Shown here piece by piece: positions 1 to 6,399 of a DNA stretch of 7,954 nucleotides. Made by a program: the position numbers and the translations under genes. Within the stretch, counting starts at the first letter, position 1. Each line of letters starts with the position of its first letter. This stretch comes from Sphingomonas sp. (GTDB lineage: Bacteria > Pseudomonadota > Alphaproteobacteria > Sphingomonadales > Sphingomonadaceae). The notes beneath the pieces were generated by a model, which ran no database searches, was not told the DNA's origin, and saw nothing but the letters and a program-made list of their open reading frames with translations. The stretch spans positions 1-7,954 of the forward strand of contig JAIERC010000030.1 in assembly GCA_019747165.1 (NCBI GenBank). Reading direction: 5' to 3'.

Positions 1-21
1 AGGATAAGAAATGCGTGCCAT
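1..21 (-). CDS. 5' end of a leftward gene running off the left edge (possibly carboxymuconolactone decarboxylase-like)
   Basis: Read on the minus strand, an ATG at 21-19 opens the frame M-A-R-I-S-Y-P and runs off the window. A purine-rich AAAGGA lies about 8 bases upstream of the ATG and is a plausible ribosome binding site. Further upstream are an AT-rich TATAAA (78-83) and a TetR-type palindrome (82-97), which is the arrangement expected in front of a regulated gene. The N-terminus MARISYP resembles the start of carboxymuconolactone decarboxylase/alkylhydroperoxidase-like proteins in this bacterial group. Seven residues cannot establish a family, so the product is a guess. That a gene starts here is better supported than its identity. 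Confidence 0.4.
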
Positions 22-77
22 GGAGAAGATCCTTTGATTGATGCGTGTCCGCGTCACTGCGGATGCACATCAACTAG

Positions 78-97
78 TTTATACCGAACGTTCGGTA
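78..97 (-). promoter_or_regulatory. TetR-type operator palindrome with overlapping -10 element
   Basis: Positions 82-97 read TACCGAACGTTCGGTA, a perfect 16-bp palindrome centred between 89 and 90. Short gapless palindromes of this build are typical operators of TetR-family repressors. On the minus strand the palindrome runs into TATAAA (83-78), a good -10 hexamer, about 57 bases before the leftward start codon at 21. I found no convincing -35 hexamer. Inference: a TetR-family repressor bound here would block the leftward promoter. No TetR gene is in the window, so the regulator is either left of it or unlinked. Confidence 0.55.
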
Positions 98-146
98 CAG
101 TTAGCTTTGCTACGCACCGCTAAAGGATAGCTTCGCCATCGATCAC

Positions 147-182
147 AGCAAAGAGGCGGGGGCAGATTGGCCTGCCCCCGCC
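147..182 (-). terminator. Rho-independent terminator for leftward transcription
   Basis: GGCGGGGGCAG (155-165) and CTGCCCCCGCC (172-182) form a perfect 11-bp GC-rich stem with the 6-base loop ATTGGC. Read leftward, the stem is followed by TCTTTG, a short T-rich tract. Rightward it is followed by CTGCCG with no T run, so the element works best for minus-strand transcripts. The nearest leftward gene in the window is the M28 peptidase, whose stop lies about 150 bases upstream. The hairpin would also insulate the regulated gene at the left edge. Confidence 0.7.
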
Positions 183-222
183 CTGCCGTTAGAACGAGAT
201 GACGTCGAATTGGCTCACCCCA

Positions 223-300
223 TACCCCGTTCAACCTGAGCGAAGTCGAAGGGCATGTGCAGCGCGAGGGCTTCGACCTCGCTGAGGCCGAACGGGGGTA
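223..300. repeat. Long imperfect palindrome, REP-like dispersed repeat
   Basis: The left arm (about 223-254) and right arm (about 269-300) are inverted copies that pair over some 30 bases with a handful of mismatches and one bulge. They are separated by about 14 bases. The left arm contains CCTGAGCGAAGTCGAAGGGC, a core I recognise from small palindromic repeats scattered between genes of sphingomonads and other GC-rich bacteria. It sits 29 bases after the stop codon of the M28 peptidase, the usual setting for REP-like elements. It could stabilise the 3' end of that transcript. Only one copy is in the window, so its dispersed nature is known from elsewhere and not shown here. Confidence 0.65.
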
Positions 301-329
301 AGGTTCAATCGACCGGACGTAATCAACCC

Positions 330-2567
330 CTATTCGATTACCCCGCGCGCCTTATCGAGCCGGCCGGCATAAGCATCGATTACCGCTGCAGTTCGCCCGG
401 CATAGTCAGTCGCATCGGCAAAGCGCCGTTCCTCAATCGCTTCCCGCACCCCGGGCAGCGTTTTGGCCCCATAGCCAGTGAAGCGACCGGGCGCGTAAAT
501 CAGATTGCGAAACCAGGGACGACCCGGCAGGCCTTTGTCGTCGATCAGCAACTGATCGATATCGGCGAGCAAGGCATTCAGCTTCACTCGGGTCGCTGGG
601 CTCAGCGCTGCCCCTTTGGCCCCATAGGCAGCATCATAGGCGGTTGCGCTCGCCTTTAGGCGGGCAACCGCGTTCTCCAGCACGGCGAGCTCGATATAAG
701 GCGTCGGCGTAACCGGGGGCGGCGCGGCGACAGGATCGAGCGGATCGGTCGCAAGGCCAAAAGCGCCGTCCGCGACCAGCTTCAACCGCTTCTGATCAGC
801 ACTGCGACGATCGCTCGCCAACGTTTTCACCTCGGCGAGATAGCCCGAAACAGCAGTCGCGAAATCGCCGAAACGCTGGGGCGGCGTCTCCGCGGCTGCC
901 ATCCGCAGCACAATGCGACCAACCGTCTTGGAGAGCACTGCGCCGTAAACCAGCCCCGGATCGTCAAAGGTCGTATAATGGTGATAGCTGTCATAGATTG
1001 AGTGATAGACGCCGTCGCTCTCATCCTCGCCGCCATAGGAAATGTTGAGCGCTGGCAGACCAAGATGCTGGAGAAAGGCCGAATAGTCCGAACCTGAGCC
1101 AAGCGGCCCGATCGCCAGATCACCCCCCGCCTCGGCCCCGGCCAGCAAGTCTGCCGGGAATCTGCCACCACCAAAGGCATCGGCGCGGATCCCCTTTTGC
1201 AGGCGCTCAAGCACGCTGCGGCCTGTCTGCGGATCTGTCACGTCTGCGGCGACGCTACTGACGAGATGCTGGTAATCATGGCTGCCCTGCGCGCTCAGAA
1301 AACCGCGCCCGTTGCCGTCGGTATTGATATAGATCAGCGCCTTGGCCTTGAGCTCATCGGCATGGGTTTCGGCCCACTCGGTCGATCCGATCAGGCCAGG
1401 TTCCTCCCCGTCCCAGCTAGCATAGACGATCGTGCGATCGGGCCGCCAGCCAGTCTTCAACAGCGCACCGAGCGCCTTAGCCTCAGACAGCATTGCCACA
1501 TTGCCCGACAGCGGATCCTGCGCGCCGAACACCCAGCCATCATGATGATTGCCCCGAACGATCCACTGATCGGGATATTTCGCGCCCTTCAGCGTCGCGA
1601 TCACATCGTAAAGCGGCTTCAACGTCCAGTCGGACTTGACCGCCAGATGCACCTTCACACCACCGTCCCCGCCAAGATGATAGGTCAACGGCAGACCGCC
1701 CCGAAAATTCGCCGGTGCCTTGCGGCCGCCGAGCTGGCTAAGCAACTTGGTCGCATCGCCATAGGAAATGGGCAGCGCTGGAATTTTCAGGATAGTCGGG
1801 GCCGTCTCCCGCGTGAGTCTTTTGGCCCCGTCGGTCGCGCCGATGCCGGGCGTGAGCGGATCACCAGGCGCAACAACCAGATCGACAACCGATCCGCGCT
1901 GCACCCCGGTTGGCGGCCGCGTGCCGCCCTTGGGATAGGGATCGCCGACAACATAGCCGTCCTGCGCGGGGTCGGAATAGATCAGACTGCCAATCGCGCC
2001 ATGTTCCTGCGCCAGCTTGGGTTTCAATCCGCGCCAGCCGCCACCGTAACGGGTGATAACGATCTTGCCCTTAACGCTGATGCCGCGCCGCTCAAGCGCC
2101 TCATAATCCTCGGGCAGGCCGTAATTGACATAAACCAGATCGGCGGTGACATCGCCGTCACCCTGAAAGGCGACATAGGGCGGCAAGGCGTTTGCCAGTT
2201 TGCCCGATGTATCGTCCTCCGCAATCGTCGGCTCCTGGCCGCCAAGCTTGATCGCGTTGGGCGCGATCATCTCGATCGTGGTGGCGATCGGCGTCGGATA
2301 GAGCACCTGGAACGTCTCGATGTGCGCATCCCAGCCCCATGATTTGAACAAGGCGAGCGTCGCCTCGGCATTGGCTTTGTTATGCGGCGATCCGACCTGA
2401 TTGGGCTCGGCCGACATGCGCTTCAGCCACTCGATCTGATCGGCGGCGCTGACCTGCGCATCGAAGGCCGCCTCCAGCGCCGCACCGCTTTTTGGCCCGG
2501 CAGCGGGCGCAGCGGTTGCCAGCGCTAGCCCTGAAATCGCGGCGAGCAGCATTGCATGTCTGGCCAT
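330..2567 (-). CDS. Secreted M28B zinc metallopeptidase, glutamate carboxypeptidase II/transferrin-receptor type
   Basis: The 745-residue product is an exported dinuclear-zinc exopeptidase. Residues 1-23 form a Sec signal peptide (MARHAMLLAA start, cut probably near A23). A PA-like insert follows at about 130-290, the M28 catalytic domain at about 310-545, and a transferrin-receptor-like dimerisation domain at about 600-740 (GRPWFRNLIYAPGRFTGYG). All metal and catalytic residues of GCPII are visible: H341 (HHDGWVFG), bridging D351 (DPLSGN), E388 general base and E389 (WDGEEPG), D417 (INTDGN) and H522 (VYHSIYDSY). By-eye alignment shows substrate-pocket changes: K699 of human GCPII is G698 here, N257 is S226, and the arginine patch is absent. 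Strict glutamate specificity is therefore doubtful. The ATG at 2567 is preceded by AGGGGGGA three bases away. The gene ends in TAG. A ModE-like regulator lies 95 bases upstream on the same strand. The family is certain; the substrate is unknown. Confidence 0.93.
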   Translation of the reverse strand: MARHAMLLAAISGLALATAAPAAGPKSGAALEAAFDAQVSAADQIEWLKRMSAEPNQVGSPHNKANAEATLALFKSWGWDAHIETFQVLYPTPIATTIEMIAPNAIKLGGQEPTIAEDDTSGKLANALPPYVAFQGDGDVTADLVYVNYGLPEDYEALERRGISVKGKIVITRYGGGWRGLKPKLAQEHGAIGSLIYSDPAQDGYVVGDPYPKGGTRPPTGVQRGSVVDLVVAPGDPLTPGIGATDGAKRLTRETAPTILKIPALPISYGDATKLLSQLGGRKAPANFRGGLPLTYHLGGDGGVKVHLAVKSDWTLKPLYDVIATLKGAKYPDQWIVRGNHHDGWVFGAQDPLSGNVAMLSEAKALGALLKTGWRPDRTIVYASWDGEEPGLIGSTEWAETHADELKAKALIYINTDGNGRGFLSAQGSHDYQHLVSSVAADVTDPQTGRSVLERLQKGIRADAFGGGRFPADLLAGAEAGGDLAIGPLGSGSDYSAFLQHLGLPALNISYGGEDESDGVYHSIYDSYHHYTTFDDPGLVYGAVLSKTVGRIVLRMAAAETPPQRFGDFATAVSGYLAEVKTLASDRRSADQKRLKLVADGAFGLATDPLDPVAAPPPVTPTPYIELAVLENAVARLKASATAYDAAYGAKGAALSPATRVKLNALLADIDQLLIDDKGLPGRPWFRNLIYAPGRFTGYGAKTLPGVREAIEERRFADATDYAGRTAAVIDAYAGRLDKARGVIE

Positions 2568-2628
2568 AAATCCCCCCTGTCCGGTTTATCGTTATCGGGG
2601 AGTTTGGCGAGGCCGGTGCGGACACGCA

Positions 2629-2638
2629 AGCATTGATA
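2629..2638 (-). promoter_or_regulatory. Word TATCAATGCT upstream of the M28 gene (copy 1)
   Basis: On the minus strand the gap before the M28 start contains TATCAATGCT, 62-71 bases ahead of the ATG at 2567. The same ten bases occur on the same strand at 3059-3050, in front of the ModE-like regulator gene. Both copies also follow a TTACC(C)GGCG string, though at different distances. It may be a regulator-binding or promoter element. The rest of this 95-base gap shows no clear -35/-10 pair and no terminator, so co-transcription with the regulator remains possible. Confidence 0.25.
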
Positions 2639-2662
2639 CATAGCGTCGCCAAGCGCCGGTAA

Positions 2663-3025
2663 TCACGGCAACGGATCCGCCCGGAGCAGCGCGGCCATGC
2701 CAGCGACATCGCTTGCCACTTGGTCGGCAAGCCGAGCTTCCATTGCCCGATAGCGGGCAAGCACATCGCGGCCTGCATCCGTCAGCCGCGCGCCTCGCCC
2801 CTTGCCGCCGCCAGCCGTCGCCTCGACCAATCGATCCAGGAAACAGCGGTTCATGCTGTCGACCAGCAACCAGGTCCGCCGATAGCTCATACCCAGCGCG
2901 CGCCCGGCGGCAGAGATTGATCCGCTGCGGTCAATTGCCTCCAGCAGATCGGCCTTGCCCGGCCCCATGGCGGGTTCATCACCACAATAAAGCTGCAGCT
3001 TCAATTTAAGCGGACCAACGCGCAT
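2663..3025 (-). CDS. ModE-type winged helix-turn-helix regulator, DNA-binding domain only
   Basis: The 120-residue protein matches the N-terminal DNA-binding domain of ModE and LysR-like winged-helix proteins. The helix-turn-helix is about residues 30-60 (LLEAIDRSGSISAAGRALGMSYRRTW), followed by LVDSMNRCF and a glycine-rich wing (TAGGGKGRGARLT, about 79-91), then a C-terminal helix. ModE proper is about 260 residues with molybdate-binding Mop/TOBE domains. These are missing, so molybdate sensing is not supported. The start at 3025 (MRVGPLKLK) is chosen because AGGAGAGG lies 5 bases upstream. An in-frame ATG at 3046 would overlap that ribosome binding site. It is divergent from the carbonic anhydrase-like gene (126-base gap) and 95 bases upstream of the M28 peptidase gene. 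The regulated targets are unknown; self-regulation and control of the peptidase gene are the natural guesses. Confidence 0.85.
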   Translation of the reverse strand: MRVGPLKLKLQLYCGDEPAMGPGKADLLEAIDRSGSISAAGRALGMSYRRTWLLVDSMNRCFLDRLVEATAGGGKGRGARLTDAGRDVLARYRAMEARLADQVASDVAGMAALLRADPLP

Positions 3026-3049
3026 CACAGCCTCTCCTGGCGCCACCTT

Positions 3050-3059
3050 AGCATTGATA
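3050..3059 (-). promoter_or_regulatory. Word TATCAATGCT upstream of the ModE-like regulator gene (copy 2)
   Basis: This is the same minus-strand decamer as at 2629-2638. Here it lies 25-34 bases ahead of the regulator start at 3025, inside the 126-base divergent gap shared with the carbonic anhydrase-like gene. That position is where an autoregulatory operator or a -10 region would be expected. For the rightward gene, TTGCGT (3098-3103) and TACGAC (3120-3125), 16 bases apart, form only a weak candidate promoter. Confidence 0.25.
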
Positions 3060-3151
3060 ATCCCGCCGGGTAACGCCTGAAGCGGGGCCCGCCTGCGTTG
3101 CGTAACCCGCGCTCTTTGCTACGACCTGTCGCCAGCAGAGAGGAAACCCGC

Positions 3152-3679
3152 ATGCCGCTATATGAAGTTGAGGGCAAACGCCCCGTTGTCGCACCCGAGG
3201 GGGCCTGGGTTGCGCCAAGCGCCGATGTGATTGGCGAGGTATTTCTGGGCGCGCAATCAAGCGTCTGGTTCGGGGCGGTGATCCGCGGTGACAACACACC
3301 GATGATCATCGGCGCGCGCACCAATATTCAGGAATCGGCGATGCTCCATTCCGATTATGGCGCGCCGCTAACGATCGGCGAAGGCTGCACCATCGGCCAT
3401 CATGCCATCCTGCACGGCTGCACGATCGGCGATTCGGTGCTGATCGGCATGGGCGCAATTGTCCTCAACCGCGCCGTGATTGGCGCAGGCTGCATCGTCG
3501 GCGCAGGGGCGCTCGTCACCGAAGGCAAGGAATTTCCACCCAACAGCCTGATCGTCGGCAGCCCGGCAAGGGCCATCCGCGAACTCGATGCCGCAGCCGC
3601 CGCTATGCTCAAGGCGTCCGCCGATCATTATGTCGACAAGAGCCAAACCTATGCCAAAGGGCTGACCCGCGTCGATTGA
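3152..3679 (+). CDS. Gamma-class carbonic anhydrase-like hexapeptide-repeat protein
   Basis: This 175-residue protein has the left-handed parallel beta-helix fold of the gamma-carbonic anhydrase/YrdA/PaaY group. Hexapeptide-type repeats run from about residue 20 to 140 (ADVIGEVFLGAQSSVW, LTIGEGCTIGHHAILHGCTIGDSVLIGMGAIV), followed by a C-terminal helix that packs on the helix. Zinc ligands match the family: H66 (MLHSD), H83 (IGHH) and H88 (ILHG), with R45 and D47 (RGD) and Q60. As in YrdA, the acidic loop carrying the proton-shuttle glutamate of archaeal Cam is absent. Fast CO2 hydration is therefore not assured, and an acyl-CoA-related role is possible. The start at 3152 follows GAGAGGAAA at a 6-base distance. 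The open frame back to a TTG at 3098 has no such site. Its 3' end faces the M1 aminopeptidase gene across 26 bases with no evident terminator. Confidence 0.92.
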   Translation: MPLYEVEGKRPVVAPEGAWVAPSADVIGEVFLGAQSSVWFGAVIRGDNTPMIIGARTNIQESAMLHSDYGAPLTIGEGCTIGHHAILHGCTIGDSVLIGMGAIVLNRAVIGAGCIVGAGALVTEGKEFPPNSLIVGSPARAIRELDAAAAAMLKASADHYVDKSQTYAKGLTRVD

Positions 3680-3705
3680 CGCCGACTAGCCCCGATGTTG
3701 ACCGG

Positions 3706-6297
3706 TTACTTGACCCAGGCGGTCACCGCCGGCCGGGTCCGATCGGCGAGCTGCTGGCGAATTCCCATCAGCGCCACCGTCCGCTTGGCCCCGCCCTGCG
3801 ACGCGGGCGGCAAATTCTTCTCGGCAAAGGCAAGTATCTTCGCCGGCATCGCCGGATCGCTCGACCCCGACCCCAGGCTGGGGACATAGCCGGACCGCGT
3901 GCTCGTCTCCAGGAAGCTGTTCACGAGGTCGAGATGCGCCACCGCATAATCAAAGGCGAGATCGGCATGCCGACCGGAAATCGCGCGCAATAGGCTCGAT
4001 TTCTGCGGTGCCGTAAAATCATCCGCGGTCATCAGTTCCAACGCCTGCTTCGCAAGCGCCGGATCGCGCGTTGACCCGAGCAACTGCACATAGCCGTTAC
4101 GCACGACCGGGTTGGTGGTGGCGCGAGTGAGCTTCAGCAACGCATCCCACTCGGCCGGCGTGGCGTTGACCGCATAAGTCGCCAGGATCGGACCGCGAAT
4201 GGCGGGCGGGATCGCACTGCCATCGGCAATCAGCGCCGCCACATAGCGCCGCGCTGCCGCTGCCACCTCGGCATCGCCATTCACGCCCAGACGCCGGATG
4301 GCATTTTCGCGCAAATTGGTGATCAATGGCGATTCACCGGCCTGTTCTTCGAAGCCAACCCGCTTCATCACTGGTCCCAGAAAAGCGACAGTCCGAGCGC
4401 GCACCGGTGCCTCCAAGGGCGTGCCTTCAAACACCCCGATGATCGTGCCGAGCTGATCGGAGACCTTGGCCAGTTCCAGCGGATTTGCGTCGGGCTTCAC
4501 CTCACCAACCAACGCAAGGTACCGCGCCAGATCCTGATCCCCGCTGAGCGCCAGCGCAAAATCGTCGCCAAGGGTGCCAAGCCGATCGGTGAGCTCCATT
4601 TTGGTATAGTCGCGCACCAGCGCGGCATGCCCGGCATCGTCATAGCGCGCGCGCAAATAGCTGCCCTTGTCACGGTTGAGGACAACAGTGCCGCAACCCT
4701 GAACATTAACAAGTGTCGGCGCTTCGCCGCTCACGACCGTGCTCGTCACTGGCCCACCAACCATGCCCAGCGTCAGCGGAACATGCCAGGTTTGCGATTT
4801 CTTCGATGGCGCATCGAGCCCGAACCGGCCTTGCGAGAGCAGCACCTGAGTCTGCCCATTGGCGCAGGTTGCTCCGGTCAGCGTGACCATCGGCACACCG
4901 CCTTGCAGCGTAAAATCATGCGCGCTCGTAACCACTGGTTTACCCGAGGCTTTTTCGAGTTCGGTCCAAAGCTGGTCGGTCTCGGTGTTCCGGTATTTGA
5001 ATTTCGCCATGTAGTTGCGAATGCCCGCCCGGAACGCATCGGCGCCGATCGTGGATTCGATCATGCCAATCACGGCCTGGCCCTTTTGATAGGTGATGCC
5101 GTCAAACGCCTCGCCGATCTGATCGACGGTTTCGACCTTACGGATGATCGGGTGCGTGGCTGCCGTCGCATCCAGCCCGATCGCGCCCTCCCGATCATTG
5201 GCCACGGCGCTTGCCTTGGAAAACCAATCGGGGTTCAGATCATTGCTGGCCTTGTTTTCCATCCAGGACGCGAAGCCCTCATTGAGCCAGAGATCGTCCC
5301 ACCAGCGCATCGTCACCAGATCGCCAAACCATTGGTGCGCCACTTCATGCGCGACCACCGTAAAGATACGCTCGCGCCCGCTTTGCGTGGCGCGCTTGGG
5401 ATCAAACAACAGGGTCGGCTCAAAGTAGAAAATCGCGCCCCAATTCTCCATCGCGCCGAAAAACTGGCTTGAGCCGGGCCCGGCAATCATATCGAGCTTG
5501 GGCAGCGGATAGGGCTGGCCGAAATAGTCGTTATAATAGGTCAGCAGGCGTTTTGCCGATGCCAGCGCATAATCGCCCTGATCGACGACGCCGCGCCGGG
5601 TGATCACGCCGATCTCGGTTTTGCCGGCCATCACCGTTTTGCGTTCGACATCGCCCATGCCCAGGAAGAGCAGATAGCTCGACATCACCGGCGTTTCGGC
5701 AAAGCTGAACAGCTTGCGGCCATCCTTCTGCGTGGTGATCGACGCGGGCATATTCGAAAAAGCGGTTTCGCGCGCTGGGGCAACCGCACTCAACTTGAAC
5801 GTCGCCTTGAAAGCCGGTTCGTCAAACATTGGCGCAAAGCGCCGCGCATCTGGGGCTTCGAACTGGGTGGCAAGCATCCGGGCGTCGCTGCCGTCAGGAT
5901 TTTTATAGTCAATCGCGAAGAAACCGGCAGCCGTGTCGTTGATTTTTCCGCGCCAGGCGAAGCTGAGCACATGCTTGCCCGGCTTGGCAGCAACAGGCAG
6001 CGTAATGGTCATCGTCTGGTCGTTGGGTGCGAGCGTGAAGGCTGCCTTCTTGCCGTCAAACATTGCCGAGGTGACGGAAAGGTCGGCAGCATTTAGCATG
6101 ATGGTGCTGGTCGATTGCTTGATGTCTACCGTTATCGTTTCTCGACCGATGAAGGTCTTGGCCTTGGCGTCCGGATCGATTGTGATGTCGTAGCGAACGG
6201 GCAGCACGGTTCGCGGCAACTCGCCCGCAGCCATCGCCGGCGTTGAGACACCCGCCATCAAGGCAAGCGAGAGGAGAGCGGCGGCAGAAACCTTCAT
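3706..6297 (-). CDS. Secreted M1-family zinc aminopeptidase
   Basis: The 863-residue product removes N-terminal amino acids from peptides. A Sec signal peptide (residues 1-23, ending PAMA before AGELPRT) directs it to the periplasm or beyond. The N-terminal beta domain spans about 25-215. The thermolysin-like catalytic domain is about 220-450, with the exopeptidase motif GAMENWG (281-287), zinc site HEVAH (H317, E318, H321), third ligand E340 in WLNEGFA, and catalytic Y403 in TYQKG. An ERAP1-like alpha-helical C-terminal domain follows at about 530-860. Length is normal for the family. The start at 6297 is fixed by the signal peptide and by GGAG seven bases upstream. The frame stays open for 191 further codons, but those lie antisense to the flavoprotein gene and lack family similarity. 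It is divergent from that gene, with 102 bases between the starts, and convergent with the carbonic anhydrase-like gene. Paired with the M28 enzyme it fits external peptide use. Confidence 0.95.
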   Translation of the reverse strand: MKVSAAALLSLALMAGVSTPAMAAGELPRTVLPVRYDITIDPDAKAKTFIGRETITVDIKQSTSTIMLNAADLSVTSAMFDGKKAAFTLAPNDQTMTITLPVAAKPGKHVLSFAWRGKINDTAAGFFAIDYKNPDGSDARMLATQFEAPDARRFAPMFDEPAFKATFKLSAVAPARETAFSNMPASITTQKDGRKLFSFAETPVMSSYLLFLGMGDVERKTVMAGKTEIGVITRRGVVDQGDYALASAKRLLTYYNDYFGQPYPLPKLDMIAGPGSSQFFGAMENWGAIFYFEPTLLFDPKRATQSGRERIFTVVAHEVAHQWFGDLVTMRWWDDLWLNEGFASWMENKASNDLNPDWFSKASAVANDREGAIGLDATAATHPIIRKVETVDQIGEAFDGITYQKGQAVIGMIESTIGADAFRAGIRNYMAKFKYRNTETDQLWTELEKASGKPVVTSAHDFTLQGGVPMVTLTGATCANGQTQVLLSQGRFGLDAPSKKSQTWHVPLTLGMVGGPVTSTVVSGEAPTLVNVQGCGTVVLNRDKGSYLRARYDDAGHAALVRDYTKMELTDRLGTLGDDFALALSGDQDLARYLALVGEVKPDANPLELAKVSDQLGTIIGVFEGTPLEAPVRARTVAFLGPVMKRVGFEEQAGESPLITNLRENAIRRLGVNGDAEVAAAARRYVAALIADGSAIPPAIRGPILATYAVNATPAEWDALLKLTRATTNPVVRNGYVQLLGSTRDPALAKQALELMTADDFTAPQKSSLLRAISGRHADLAFDYAVAHLDLVNSFLETSTRSGYVPSLGSGSSDPAMPAKILAFAEKNLPPASQGGAKRTVALMGIRQQLADRTRPAVTAWVK

Positions 6298-6365
6298 CAC
6301 GATACTCCAGATTGGATGTCGAGCGACCCCTAACCATTTCGCCAAATGATGCAATTCTGCGGCGC

Positions 6366-6399
6366 TGGACAGACTAATCAGTTGCGCTATGAAACGCGC
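6366..6399 (+). promoter_or_regulatory. Candidate promoter giving a leaderless transcript
   Basis: TGGACA (6366-6371, five of six matches to TTGACA) and TATGAA (6388-6393, four of six matches to TATAAT) are separated by 16 bases. The -10 element ends only six bases before the ATG at 6400, so transcription would begin at or next to the start codon itself. No Shine-Dalgarno sequence precedes this ATG, consistent with a leaderless mRNA. The rest of the 102-base divergent gap serves the leftward M1 gene, where I see a ribosome binding site but no clear promoter. Confidence 0.45.

Noticed and set aside
1197..2342. Rightward open frame of 381 codons inside the M28 gene
   Set aside because: It is fully antisense to a well-supported peptidase gene, has low-complexity Arg/Gln/Ile-rich content, no recognisable domain and no ribosome binding site. 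It is a typical shadow frame of GC-rich coding DNA.
3719..3731. GGCGG-TCA-CCGCC hairpin as terminator between the convergent genes
   Set aside because: The stem is only five base pairs, lies within the end of the M1 coding sequence, and has no T run in either direction.
4627..5472. Rightward open frame of 281 codons inside the M1 gene
   Set aside because: It is antisense to the catalytic domain of the aminopeptidase and resembles no family. It is a codon-bias shadow.
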